A DNA stretch of 8,493 nucleotides from Aquisalimonas sp. (GCA_007127625.1 SKYZ01000087.1:1-8493); one strand, 5' to 3'; positions 1 through 7,091 are shown, counted from the first letter of the stretch. Numbers and translations are program-made. Notes: generated from the sequence alone by a model not told the origin.

Positions 1-2
1 CG

Positions 3-1028
3 GTGGCGTTGCCGTCGGCCAGTTACCTGTTTGCGCAAACGGGAGCTGGCGAGCAGCAGCGGACGTTCTCGGAGCGCAGCGAAACCAATCCGCGGTCCGA
101 CATGTGGCGGGACGGACGGCGCGGCGAGGGTGGCTTTACCACCCAGACCGGCCCTTACGTCACCAACCAGATGATGACCAACATCGGCGAGAACTATCGT
201 CAGCTTCGCCAGGGGCCCCTGATGACGGCGGGTGCCTGGCTGCTGGCCATTGCTTTCTTCGGTGTTCTTGCCTTCTATCTGGTCACCGGCCAGAAGAAGA
301 TCGATGGTGGCCGGTCGGGCCAGACGGTGGTGCGCTGGAGAGCGTACGAACGAGCCCTGCACTGGATTACCGCGGCGTGCTTCATCATCCTGGCCATTAC
401 CGGGCTGAGCCTGCTGTTCGGTCGCGCCGTGCTCATCCCGATCTTCGGGCACCAGGGCTTCTCGGCCTACGCCGAACTGGCCTACTGGGCCCACAACGTG
501 GTCGGGCCGGTGTTCTCGGTAGGCGTGCTGCTGATGATCGTGCTGTTCATCAAGCACAACATTCCCAACCGGACGGACCTGGAGTGGTTCAAGAAGGGTG
601 GGGGAATCATCGGCAACAAGCACCCCTCGGCCGGCAAGATGAACGGTGGCGAGAAGGTCTGGTTCTGGCTGGGCCTGGTCGTACTCGGCTCGGCTGTGAT
701 CATCACCGGTTTCATTGCCCTGTTCCCCAACTGGGGCTTCCAGACCCGTGAGATCATGTCCTGGTCGCTGCTGATCCACGCCTCGGCGGCCATCGCCTGG
801 ATCGCCTTCTTCCTTGGGCACGCCTATATCGGCACCCTTGGCACGGAAGGCGCTCTGGAGGGCATGACCCGCGGTCGTGTGGATACGGCATGGGCCAAAC
901 AGCACCATGACCTCTGGTACGAGGAGGTGTTGGCTGCCGGCGAGAAACCGCTGCCCGAGGAGCAGCTCAAGGGCCGGGAGAAACAGGGTGCGCCCGGAGG
1001 CGCACCGGCGGGTCAGCAGGGCTCCTGA
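3..1028 (+). CDS. Formate dehydrogenase gamma subunit (cytochrome b556), 5' partial
   Basis: Membrane-anchoring di-heme cytochrome b subunit of a respiratory formate dehydrogenase. It passes electrons from the FeS beta subunit to quinone in the inner membrane. About 341 residues are visible. The body matches the FdnI/FdoI family: RALHW near residue 120, AHNVVGP at 164, LLIHAS at 259 and LGHAYIG at 273 supply four histidines suited to ligating two b hemes. The 14-residue spacing of the last two equals that of E. coli FdnI His155/His169. An additional hydrophobic segment lies near residues 73-94, before the four-helix core. The first visible residues (ending SYLFAQ) look like the tail of a signal peptide, so the GTG at position 3 is probably internal and the true start lies upstream of the window. 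The alpha and beta subunit genes are expected upstream. The gene ends 22 bp before a strong terminator, so it is probably last in its operon. Confidence 0.9.
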   Translation: MALPSASYLFAQTGAGEQQRTFSERSETNPRSDMWRDGRRGEGGFTTQTGPYVTNQMMTNIGENYRQLRQGPLMTAGAWLLAIAFFGVLAFYLVTGQKKIDGGRSGQTVVRWRAYERALHWITAACFIILAITGLSLLFGRAVLIPIFGHQGFSAYAELAYWAHNVVGPVFSVGVLLMIVLFIKHNIPNRTDLEWFKKGGGIIGNKHPSAGKMNGGEKVWFWLGLVVLGSAVIITGFIALFPNWGFQTREIMSWSLLIHASAAIAWIAFFLGHAYIGTLGTEGALEGMTRGRVDTAWAKQHHDLWYEEVLAAGEKPLPEEQLKGREKQGAPGGAPAGQQGS

Positions 1029-1050
1029 GCCCTGGTCCCGCACGTTGCAA

Positions 1051-1089
1051 CGGCAGCCGTCCCGGAGGGGGCGGCTGCCGTTTGTTTTT
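1051..1089 (+). terminator. Rho-independent terminator after the formate dehydrogenase gene
   Basis: A perfect 9-bp stem (1051-1059 with 1072-1080, CGGCAGCCG/CGGCTGCCG) extends inward through a T-G wobble and three C-G pairs to a GGAG loop at 1064-1067. It is followed directly by TTTGTTTTT (1081-1089). This is a textbook intrinsic terminator and separates the formate dehydrogenase operon from the next gene. Confidence 0.9.
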
Positions 1090-1149
1090 CCGGATGCGGG
1101 GTGCCGCCTCGCGCCGGAGCAAGTCATGCAAGTATGCGCAGGGTGATCC

Positions 1150-1653
1150 ATGAAGTTCATGTGTGTGGCCCGGCTGGATGACACCGACGAGCACGTCTAC
1201 GAACGCGCAGCCCAGGTCGGTGAACCTGCAGTGCCCGGTTCCTTTGTGTTCACCTTCTCCGATCGCGACCCGGCGGCGTTCCAGGGCAAGGAGCTGCAGG
1301 CCTTCCGCCACGGCTTTCTGGGAACGCGCTCGTTCGGCTGGGCAACGGTGGTGGTTATCGCCGAGATCGACGACGGTGAGTACAAGAGTGTGATCGAGAG
1401 CCTGGCGCGCCACTTCGTCAGCGAGTATGGCGCCCCGGACCTGGAGGCGGCCCTGCCGGTGGCGCGTGACGAGGCAGAGTACGCTGCCAGCCTTTGCGAG
1501 CATGAGGTGAACACCCTGCTGGCGGTGGAGCGCGCGGCGGATGCCGACGGTATTCACGAAGCGTACAAGACCGTGCAGCCACGGGCCGACTGGGAAGGCG
1601 AGGGCAACAAGCCCGTGCGGGTCTGGGATTTCTTCCGCGAGGATGGCACCTGA
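1150..1653 (+). CDS. DUF6505-like family protein
   Basis: A 167-aa soluble protein of unknown function with no signal peptide or membrane segment. Several stretches match what I recall of the DUF6505 family of proteobacteria: HVYERAAQVGEPAVPGSF near residues 15-32, the HGFLGTRSFGWATVVV stretch near 54-69, the middle RHFVSEYGAPDL, and AASLCEHEVNTLLAVERA near 115-132. The ATG at 1150 follows an AGGGTGA-like ribosome-binding site at the usual distance, and GC-rich third positions support coding. It lies 121 bp after the formate dehydrogenase gamma gene but beyond a strong terminator, so it probably has its own promoter; I could not identify one. The family name comes from remembered sequence similarity. 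The biochemical role is unknown to me, and placement beside formate dehydrogenase is only weak evidence of a link. Confidence 0.75.
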   Translation: MKFMCVARLDDTDEHVYERAAQVGEPAVPGSFVFTFSDRDPAAFQGKELQAFRHGFLGTRSFGWATVVVIAEIDDGEYKSVIESLARHFVSEYGAPDLEAALPVARDEAEYAASLCEHEVNTLLAVERAADADGIHEAYKTVQPRADWEGEGNKPVRVWDFFREDGT

Positions 1654-1666
1654 CTCGGCCCTGCCC

Positions 1667-1690
1667 GGTCGCGACGCATTCGTTGCGGCC
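1667..1690 (+). terminator. Hairpin after the DUF6505-like gene, possible weak terminator
   Basis: A 10-bp stem with two G-T wobbles (1667-1676 with 1681-1690) closes on a CATT loop, 13 nt after the stop codon. No T-run follows immediately; the nearest TTTT is about 14 nt further on. It could slow or stabilise a transcript end, but termination is uncertain. The rest of the 1654-1787 gap shows no convincing sigma70 promoter. Confidence 0.35.
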
Positions 1691-1774
1691 CTGGATGTTG
1701 CGTTTTCGCCCGGCCGACCTGACCATGAAACAAGGCGTGGCGTGTTTTCGACGTCCCGCTTACTGCCGTTAAAT

Positions 1775-1784
1775 GGAGGAGGAG
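1775..1784 (+). promoter_or_regulatory. Strong ribosome-binding site that sets the phaC start
   Basis: A GGAGGAGGAG purine run ends 3 nt before the ATG at 1788, with the GGAGG core at good spacing. An in-frame ATG at 1773 overlaps this run and has no site of its own, so 1788 is the likely start. Confidence 0.75.
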
Positions 1785-1787
1785 CTC

Positions 1788-3590
1788 ATGAGCCAAGCCA
1801 GAGGTGGTAGCCCGCAGGTGGATCCGGAAAAACTGTCGCAGTCCATGCTGGAGGTGGCCGGCAAGAGCCAGAAACTCGTCCAGGATTTTCTCTCCCGTCA
1901 GGAGTCGGCAGAACTCATCAGCCACGATGATTCCCGCCACATGCTCCAGCTTTTCCAAGACTTCTATGCCCGGCTCATGTCCGATCCGGTTTCCCTGGTG
2001 CAGGCGCAGATGCAATTCTGGCAGAACTACATGGCCCTGATGCAGAGCACCAGCATGCGGATGATGGGGCTGGACTCCGATCCGGCCATCGCGCCCCAGC
2101 CCGGCGACAAGCGCTTCAAGGACGCCCAATGGGAAGAGAATCCCCTGTTCGACTTCATCAAGCAGTCCTACCTGCTGACGGCGGATCATGTCCACAACAC
2201 CGTCGCCAATGTCGAAGGCATGGACGACAAGACCAAGCGCAAGGTGGACTTCTACACCCGGCAGTTCGTCAACGCCATGTCACCGACGAACTTTGTCGCC
2301 ACCAACCCGGAAGTGCTGCAGAAGACCATCGACACCGGGGGCCAGAACCTGGTCAACGGTCTGAACAAGCTGTTGGAGGACCTGGAGCGCGGCAACGGCG
2401 AACTGAAGATCCGCATGACCCACCCCGACGCCTTCGAGGTGGGCAAGGACATGGCTGTCACGCCCGGCAAGGTGGTCTACCAGAACGACCTGATCCAGCT
2501 GATCCAGTACACGCCGACCACGGAGCAGGTCCATAAGCGGCCGGTCATCATTACCCCGCCGTGGATCAACAAGTACTACATCCTGGATTTGCGCCCGGAG
2601 AACTCGGTGGTCAAGCACCTCGTGGACCAGGGGCACACCGTGTTCATGATCTCCTGGCGCAACCCCTCGCCGGAACTCGCCGACAAGACTTTTGACGACT
2701 ATATGCTGGAAGGCCCACTGGCCGCCATGGATGTGGCGGAAGAGATCGCCGGTGAGGCCGAGTTCAACATGGTGGGCTACTGCCTTGGCGGGACATTGCT
2801 CGCCAGCACCCTGGCCTACTGTGCGGAGAAGGGCGACAAGCGCCCCCAGAGTGCGACGTTCTTCGTGACCCTGCTGGATTTCGAAAGCCCGGGGGACCTG
2901 GAGCTGTTCATTGACGAAGAGCAGTTGGAGGTGCTGGAGAAGCAGATGAACGAGCGTGGCGTGCTCAAGGGTAACCAGATGGCCACCGCCATGAACATGC
3001 TGCGGGACAATGACCTGATCTGGTCGTTCTTCGTTAATAACTACCTCCACGGCGAAGACCCGTTCCCCTTCGATCTGCTCTACTGGAATCAGGACTCCAC
3101 CAATATGCCCGCGCGCATGCACTCCTTTTACCTGCGCAACATGTACCTGAAGAACAAGCTGCGGGAACCGGGTGGCATTAGCTTGAACGGTGTGCCCATC
3201 GACCTTTCCAAAGTGGAGGTGCCGGCGTACTACATCTCCACCAAGGAAGACCACATCGCACCCTGGCGTGCCACCTACGAGGGCGCCAAGCTACTGTCCA
3301 GCAACGTCAAGTTCACCCTGGGCATGTCCGGGCACATCGCCGGGATCGTCAATCCGCCGTCCAAGAACAAGTACGGTTACTGGACCAACACCCGTACCGG
3401 CAAGCTGCCGGCGGACCCGGATGACTGGTGGGAGAAGGCCGCGTTCCGGGAGGGCTCCTGGTGGCCGGACTGGCACAAGTGGCTTGGCCAGAAGGGCGGC
3501 GCCAAGGTCGATGCGCGGGAACCCGGGAGCAAGAAGCACCCGCGCATCGAGGATGCCCCTGGCAGCTACGTCCGCGAACGTCACGACTAG
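1788..3590 (+). CDS. phaC: Class I poly(3-hydroxyalkanoate) synthase
   Basis: Polymerises (R)-3-hydroxyacyl-CoA into polyhydroxyalkanoate at the surface of cytoplasmic storage granules. The 600-aa length fits class I synthases (about 590 aa in Cupriavidus necator). The N-terminal PhaC_N region spans roughly residues 95-270 and includes NPLFDFIKQSYLL. An alpha/beta hydrolase fold follows. The lipase-like box GYCLGG carries the nucleophile Cys332. The general-base aspartate is Asp488 (STKEDHIAPW) and the catalytic histidine His516 (GMSGHIAGIVNPP); spacing closely follows the Cys319/Asp480/His508 triad of C. necator PhaC. PWINKYYILDL near residue 260 and the Trp-rich C-terminus (WWPDWHKWL) are also typical. 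No phaA, phaB, phaP or phaR lies beside it, so the gene stands alone here, with its neighbour on the right convergent. All key residues are present, so it should be functional. Confidence 0.97.
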   Translation: MSQARGGSPQVDPEKLSQSMLEVAGKSQKLVQDFLSRQESAELISHDDSRHMLQLFQDFYARLMSDPVSLVQAQMQFWQNYMALMQSTSMRMMGLDSDPAIAPQPGDKRFKDAQWEENPLFDFIKQSYLLTADHVHNTVANVEGMDDKTKRKVDFYTRQFVNAMSPTNFVATNPEVLQKTIDTGGQNLVNGLNKLLEDLERGNGELKIRMTHPDAFEVGKDMAVTPGKVVYQNDLIQLIQYTPTTEQVHKRPVIITPPWINKYYILDLRPENSVVKHLVDQGHTVFMISWRNPSPELADKTFDDYMLEGPLAAMDVAEEIAGEAEFNMVGYCLGGTLLASTLAYCAEKGDKRPQSATFFVTLLDFESPGDLELFIDEEQLEVLEKQMNERGVLKGNQMATAMNMLRDNDLIWSFFVNNYLHGEDPFPFDLLYWNQDSTNMPARMHSFYLRNMYLKNKLREPGGISLNGVPIDLSKVEVPAYYISTKEDHIAPWRATYEGAKLLSSNVKFTLGMSGHIAGIVNPPSKNKYGYWTNTRTGKLPADPDDWWEKAAFREGSWWPDWHKWLGQKGGAKVDAREPGSKKHPRIEDAPGSYVRERHD

Positions 3591-3604
3591 TCGAGGCGTG
3601 ATTC

Positions 3605-3634
3605 CACCGGCAAGGCCCCCGGGCCTTGCCGGTG
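3605..3634. terminator. Hairpin between the convergent phaC and MgtC-like genes
   Basis: A perfect 13-bp inverted repeat (3605-3617 with 3622-3634, CACCGGCAAGGCC and its complement) with a CCCG loop lies 14 bp after phaC and 11 bp after the stop of the opposing gene. No T-tract follows on either strand, so it is better seen as a shared transcript-end stabiliser or a weak bidirectional terminator. Confidence 0.55.
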
Positions 3635-3645
3635 AACCTCTACGT

Positions 3646-4896
3646 TCAGACCAGCACCAGTGCCGTGATCCCCGCTACTGCCATGCCGGTAAGCACCGGT
3701 GCCACCCGCGCCGCCATGGCAACTCCGCCAATGCCGCTGGCCAGGGCGGCCTTGCTGAGGCTGTTCGCCGCCGCGGCGACAATCATGCCGGTGACGGCCA
3801 CGTCGGCGGCGGTGTCCGCCGCCGCGAGCCGGGCCAGGGAGACCAGGATGGCGTCCACGTCTGCCAGGCCGGAGATCGCCGCCAGGGTCAGCAGCCCGGC
3901 GTCGCCGAACCATGCCTCCAGGGCTGCCGTCAGCAGCAGGATCAGCGCCAGGAGCAGGCCGAAACCCAACGCTGCCTTGAGCTCGATGGGGTTGGGGAGA
4001 TGGGTCTCCCGGTGGCTGGTGGCCCGCACTCGCCAGGCAAGAATGGCAGCGCCAAGCAGGCCCGTTGCCGACATGGCCAGCAGTGGCGGGGCGATTTTCG
4101 GCAGCAGCGACGGATTGACCACGGACAGCAGGACCGCCATGCGGGCGAACATGGTGGTGCAGCCCAGGACCAGGCCGGCGGAGAGCACGGCCTGGAGTTC
4201 CGGCCGACCACGGGCGAGCCGTGCGAAGTTCAGCGTCAGCGCCGTGGACGAAGCCAGCCCGCCGAAGGCCCCGGTGACCAGCAACCCGCGTGTGGCGCCC
4301 ACCAGGCGCACGGCGATGTAACCGGCGAACGAGAGTCCCGCCACCAGCACCACCAGCATCCAGATCTGGCGCGGGTTCCAGGCGTCCCACGGGCCGAATT
4401 CCGCGTCCGGGAGGATGGGGAGGAATACCACTGAGAGCAGCAACAGCGTAAACGCCGCCTGGAGTTCGTCCCGGGTGATGCGGCGCAGCCAGTTGTGCAG
4501 TTCCGGCTTCAGTCCCAGCAGCACGACCATGGCCACTGCCGCCGCAGCAGCGATATCCGGGTGCCCGAACCCCGCCAGCCCGCCGAGAACGAAAGTCAGC
4601 ACCCCCGCCACGGCGCTGGTGATGCCGCTGTCCCCCTCTTCGGCGGTGTGCAGAGCATAGGCCGTGACCACGACGGCGGTGACCGCCAGTAGCGCCACCA
4701 CGAATACGGCCACGCCCGCTTCCTGCCAGAGGACGCCGATGACACCTCCCAGCAGTCCCAGGAGAGCGTACGTCCGCACCCCGGCAATGCGCGTGCCTTC
4801 TTCGGCCTCCCGCCGCTGCCAGCCGCGCTCGACGCCGATCAGCAGGCCGATGGCCAGGGCAGCCAGCAGCGCGGGAGCGGCTCCTTCAAGGTTCAT
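3646..4896 (-). CDS. MgtC/SapB and DUF4010 domain membrane protein
   Basis: A 416-aa polytopic inner-membrane protein. The N-terminal 140 residues carry the MgtC/SapB signature: AIGLLIGVERGWQRRE near residues 15-30, then AGVRTYALLGLLGGVIGVL. The C-terminal half (about 180-400) is a run of hydrophobic helices matching DUF4010 (FGGLASSTALTLNFARLA, GLADVDAILVSLARLA, AAAANSLSKAALA). This two-domain layout is a common bacterial family of undetermined transport role; the Mg-related name comes from Salmonella MgtC and should not be read as proof of function. I chose the ATG at 4896 because GGAGG precedes it by 4 nt and the MgtC-type N-terminus begins there. The frame stays open another 57 codons upstream, but that extension is hydrophilic, unlike the family, and overlaps the porin start. 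It is convergent with phaC and divergent from the porin. Confidence 0.88.
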   Translation of the reverse strand: MNLEGAAPALLAALAIGLLIGVERGWQRREAEEGTRIAGVRTYALLGLLGGVIGVLWQEAGVAVFVVALLAVTAVVVTAYALHTAEEGDSGITSAVAGVLTFVLGGLAGFGHPDIAAAAAVAMVVLLGLKPELHNWLRRITRDELQAAFTLLLLSVVFLPILPDAEFGPWDAWNPRQIWMLVVLVAGLSFAGYIAVRLVGATRGLLVTGAFGGLASSTALTLNFARLARGRPELQAVLSAGLVLGCTTMFARMAVLLSVVNPSLLPKIAPPLLAMSATGLLGAAILAWRVRATSHRETHLPNPIELKAALGFGLLLALILLLTAALEAWFGDAGLLTLAAISGLADVDAILVSLARLAAADTAADVAVTGMIVAAAANSLSKAALASGIGGVAMAARVAPVLTGMAVAGITALVLV

Positions 4897-4915
4897 GGTT
4901 CCTCCGTCGTCCTGC

Positions 4916-4936
4916 TGGCCCCGCAGGGCGGGGCCA
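4916..4936 (-). promoter_or_regulatory. Leader hairpin upstream of the MgtC/SapB-DUF4010 gene
   Basis: An 8-bp perfect stem (4916-4923 with 4929-4936, TGGCCCCG/CGGGGCCA) with a 5-nt loop would form in the mRNA about 10 nt upstream of the ribosome-binding site at 4901-4905. It may influence translation or simply be GC-rich structure. No promoter for this strand is evident. Confidence 0.3.
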
Positions 4937-4982
4937 CCGGTCCCATTGTGCCCGATTGGGGTGATTGCCCCGGCATGCCGTG

Positions 4983-5011
4983 ATGACACGGGCGACCTGT
5001 GCACGCACAAT
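4983..5011 (+). promoter_or_regulatory. Sigma70-type promoter for the porin gene
   Basis: ATGACA (4983-4988, 5 of 6 to consensus), a 17-bp spacer and CACAAT (5006-5011, 4 of 6) form a good housekeeping promoter. Transcription would begin near 5018, giving a short leader of about 30 nt before the porin ATG at 5049. Confidence 0.5.
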
Positions 5012-5048
5012 ACGCGCTCATCATTGCGACGCAACAAACGGGGGCGGA

Positions 5049-6104
5049 ATGCGGAACCTGGTGGCAATACTGCTGGCGGGGACAGTGATGGCTGGCACGG
5101 GGATGGCCCAGGCCGCGGACGTGACGATTTACGGCAGGGCCCATCTGGCAGGCAGTTATCTGGACGACGGCGCCGACTACAGCGCCGCGAACTTCTCCAG
5201 CAATTCCAGCCGCATCGGTTTTCGTGCCGGGCACGAACTGCGTCCTGGTGTACGCGGACTCATTCAGCTGGAGGGCGGCGTGAACTTCAGCAACACGGAC
5301 GAGGAGAGCTTCACGTCACGGGACAGTTTTGTCGGCCTGCAGGGGGACTGGGGGCTGCTCCGGGTTGGGCGTTTCAATACGCCCAACAAGGTGGTGCGGG
5401 GGCGCGTGGATCTGTTCGGAGACCAGGTGGGCGAAACGCGCAACATCGTGCGGGGCAACTATCGGCTGGATCCGACGGACTCGGATACAGCGTTGCAGGG
5501 CTTCGATGAGCGCTTTCGACGGGGTATCGCCTACCGCACGCCGGTGGTGGGCGGATTCTTTGCGGATGTCCACTACAGCTTTGATACCAGCGCGAATGCC
5601 AATGCCGCGGACAGCAACGACAACGACGCCTGGAGCGCCTCGGTCACCTACCATGACGGCCCCCTCTATGCCGCCGTGGCCCATGAACGCTGGAACCGGG
5701 AGCAGAGTGACGATGAGCGCGATACCACGCGGTTCTCCGCCTATTACGACATCGCCGCGTTCCGGCTGACGGGCTTCGCCCAGACCGCGTCGGATCCGGA
5801 TGACAACGCCTATGGTGCGGGGGTGCGCTACGCGCTGCGCTCTGATGTCCATCTCAAGGGGCAGTACTACTGGCTGGATGCGGATGACGGGGACTTCGAC
5901 GCGAACATGATCGCCGTGGGCGTTGATTATCGGTACAGCCCGGAACTGCAGTTCTACGTGAACTACGCGCGCATCGATAACAACGACCTGCAGACCCGGC
6001 AGCCGTGGGTAGCTGCAAGCCCGCTGGAACAGAGCGGGGGAGATGAATTCGTCGCTGGTGAGACCGCTCACGCCGCGGCAGTCGGGGCGATCTACAACTT
6101 CTGA
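5049..6104 (+). CDS. Gram-negative general porin (outer-membrane beta-barrel)
   Basis: A 351-aa outer-membrane porin allowing diffusion of small hydrophilic solutes. The N-terminus is a clear Sec signal peptide (Met-Arg, then a hydrophobic run and AQA) with cleavage predicted after residue 22, leaving ADVTIYGRAHLAGSY. This is the usual first strand of the Porin_4/OmpC-like superfamily. Internally, the repeated amphipathic strands and the GLLRVGRFNTPNK segment (about residues 110-122) correspond to the strand before the constriction loop L3. The chain ends AVGAIYNF with the terminal phenylalanine needed for BAM recognition. The mature protein is rich in Asp and poor in Lys, which may fit a saline habitat (inference). 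The start is set by the signal peptide; the frame is open 84 nt further upstream, but that part overlaps the promoter. The ribosome-binding site (GGGGGCGGA) is weak and close to the ATG. Confidence 0.93.
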   Translation: MRNLVAILLAGTVMAGTGMAQAADVTIYGRAHLAGSYLDDGADYSAANFSSNSSRIGFRAGHELRPGVRGLIQLEGGVNFSNTDEESFTSRDSFVGLQGDWGLLRVGRFNTPNKVVRGRVDLFGDQVGETRNIVRGNYRLDPTDSDTALQGFDERFRRGIAYRTPVVGGFFADVHYSFDTSANANAADSNDNDAWSASVTYHDGPLYAAVAHERWNREQSDDERDTTRFSAYYDIAAFRLTGFAQTASDPDDNAYGAGVRYALRSDVHLKGQYYWLDADDGDFDANMIAVGVDYRYSPELQFYVNYARIDNNDLQTRQPWVAASPLEQSGGDEFVAGETAHAAAVGAIYNF

Positions 6105-6121
6105 GGCGTCGCTGCCACCGG

Positions 6122-6145
6122 GCGCGGGCGGCCGGGTACCCGCGC
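6122..6145. terminator. Hairpin between the convergent porin and methyltransferase genes
   Basis: A 7-bp perfect GC stem (6122-6128 with 6139-6145, GCGCGGG/CCCGCGC) with a 10-nt loop fills most of the 41-bp gap between the two stop codons. There is no T-tract on either side, so it is at best a weak bidirectional terminator. Confidence 0.3.
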
Positions 6146-6769
6146 TCAGGCTACGGCGGTGTCAACCAGGCACCGCGTGAACCGGGCCGCCTGAGTGGGG
6201 CAGCCGAACTCCGGATGGGCCTCGCCGATGCCGTTGATCAATACCTGATAGCCGTATTGCCGGGCCAGCCGCTGTGCCCAAGTGCGGAACCGTCGCCGGT
6301 CCCACTCGAAGCGGTGATCCGGGTGCCGTCTTTCATCCTCGTGCAGTCCGTAGAGCACGTTGTACTCCCGGTTGGGCGTGGTCACCACCACGGTGGCCGG
6401 TCGCGCATGGGCGAACAGGTTGGTTTCCAGGCGGGACAGGTGGCGCGGGTCCAGGTGCTCGATGGTCTCCACCAGGGCGGCGGCATCGAAGCCTGCAAGC
6501 CTGTCCTGGTTGTCGAGGCAGGAGCCCTGGACCAGTTCCAGGCGCTTGCCCGCCCCGAGATGGTGCTGGAGTTCCCGACGCGCCACGGCGAGGGCTTCGC
6601 CGGAGACCTCCAGGCCCACAATGCGCCGGAACCGCTCCACGTTCACGGCGCGCTTGAGCAGCGTTCCGGAACCGCAGCCGATGTCCAGCAGCGATTGCGC
6701 CCGGCTGTTGATCACGGCACCGAGGGCATAGCGCAGCCGTGCCTCGTGCAGATCCTGTTCCTGATCCAT
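6146..6769 (-). CDS. Stand-alone Hen1-type RNA 3'-terminal 2'-O-methyltransferase domain
   Basis: A 207-aa SAM-dependent methyltransferase that I assign to the Hen1 family. The SAM-binding motif is LLDIGCGSG (residues 27-35), with the acidic end of strand 2 at Glu54. VETIEH gives the Glu101-x-x-Glu104-His105 set, and DHRFEW gives His152. In known Hen1 enzymes an E-x-x-E-H plus one later His bind the Mn/Mg ion that positions the terminal ribose. The motifs TTPNREYN (130-137), RRHPDHRFEWDRRRFRTWA (147-165) and GCPTQAARF (189-197) are also characteristic. Bacterial Hen1 normally has an additional N-terminal domain (about 460 aa in total) and is paired with the RNA-repair enzyme Pnkp. Neither is present here, so the substrate may differ. 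The ATG at 6769 is chosen because family homology (LHEARL) begins there; its ribosome-binding site is weak. Lying 110 bp downstream of a small co-oriented gene, it may be co-transcribed with it. Confidence 0.8.
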   Translation of the reverse strand: MDQEQDLHEARLRYALGAVINSRAQSLLDIGCGSGTLLKRAVNVERFRRIVGLEVSGEALAVARRELQHHLGAGKRLELVQGSCLDNQDRLAGFDAAALVETIEHLDPRHLSRLETNLFAHARPATVVVTTPNREYNVLYGLHEDERRHPDHRFEWDRRRFRTWAQRLARQYGYQVLINGIGEAHPEFGCPTQAARFTRCLVDTAVA

Positions 6770-6879
6770 CGATGATTCCGGCGTTGATCGTGCGGCCTGT
6801 CCGTGCGCCGTCGGGTGACGGCACCGGTGCCAGGGCGTCGGACGGGACGCGCGGAGGATACAGCAGAAACGCCGGGGCG

Positions 6880-7038
6880 TCAGCGGTGGGAGGCGGGGAA
6901 CCCCCAAGCCAGGGTGGTGCGTAGCAGCCGACGTGCGCGCGCAACCAGGCCGCGGCGGCGTGGATTCGGATCGCGGCCCTGGCCCGTTTGGCGCCGGTTT
7001 TCGGCATTGTTGCAGTAGACGTACAGCAGGCCGGTCAT
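6880..7038 (-). CDS. Small basic protein of unknown function (52 aa)
   Basis: I do not recognise this protein. It begins MTGLLYVYCNNAENRRQ, has an Arg-rich middle (NPRRRGLVARARRLLRTT, about residues 25-42) and ends WGFPASHR. It has one cysteine and no signal peptide or membrane span; the net charge is strongly positive, so nucleic-acid or ribosome contact is conceivable (inference). Evidence that it is real: an ATG preceded at 8 nt by GAGAGGA (7053 to 7047), GC-rich third codon positions (roughly 80%) like the neighbouring genes, and a credible promoter with an embedded palindrome about 45-75 bp upstream. The frame is open further upstream to a TTG at 7113, but that extension would run through the promoter and palindrome. 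The Hen1-type methyltransferase follows 110 bp downstream on the same strand. It could still be a chance ORF, with the promoter serving the methyltransferase alone. Confidence 0.5.
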   Translation of the reverse strand: MTGLLYVYCNNAENRRQTGQGRDPNPRRRGLVARARRLLRTTLAWGFPASHR

Positions 7039-7070
7039 GGTGCTGGTCCTCTCGCCGGGCTTGCGCCCCC

Positions 7071-7091
7071 TTAGACTTAGTCTAAGTCTAA
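7071..7091. promoter_or_regulatory. Perfect 21-bp palindromic operator
   Basis: Two 10-bp arms, TTAGACTTAG and its exact complement, flank one central base (7081). The site is AT-richer than its surroundings and lies in non-coding DNA over the -10 element of a minus-strand promoter, the classical place for a repressor. The doubled TTAG/CTAA half-sites recall DtxR/IdeR-type metal-regulator boxes (TTAG-N-TTAG-N-CTAA-N-CTAA), but here the inner spacing is 2 nt rather than 1. The regulator is therefore unknown. Confidence 0.75.

Noticed and set aside
1699..1727. Possible phaC promoter TTGCGT-N17-GACCAT
   Set aside because: Only 3 of 6 matches in each hexamer, which is not above chance.
1745..1774. 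Possible phaC promoter TTTTCG-N18-TTAAAT
   Set aside because: The -35 match is poor, and the implied transcript would start inside the ribosome-binding site.
967..2195. Overlapping minus-strand open frames opposite the DUF6505-like gene and the phaC start
   Set aside because: They are antisense to a better-supported gene and cross an intergenic terminator. No motif is recognisable.
2280..3254. A 324-codon open frame on the minus strand opposite phaC
   Set aside because: It lies wholly inside phaC, whose protein has a complete catalytic triad and family motifs. The antisense translation is rich in His, Val and Gln with no recognisable domain, as expected from a high-GC shadow frame.
3190..4434. 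A 414-codon open frame on the plus strand across the phaC end and the MgtC-like gene
   Set aside because: It spans two real genes and the hairpin between them. The translation is low-complexity (Arg, Gln, Gly, Pro) without a domain.
5316..6071. A 251-codon minus-strand open frame opposite the porin
   Set aside because: The porin has a signal peptide and a terminal Phe; the opposing frame shows no domain or start signals.
6807..6830. Small hairpin (GCCGTC/GACGGC) and the palindrome GCACCGGTGC in the gap before the methyltransferase
   Set aside because: A short 6-bp stem and a 10-bp GC palindrome are expected by chance in DNA this GC-rich, and no T-tract or promoter element is associated.
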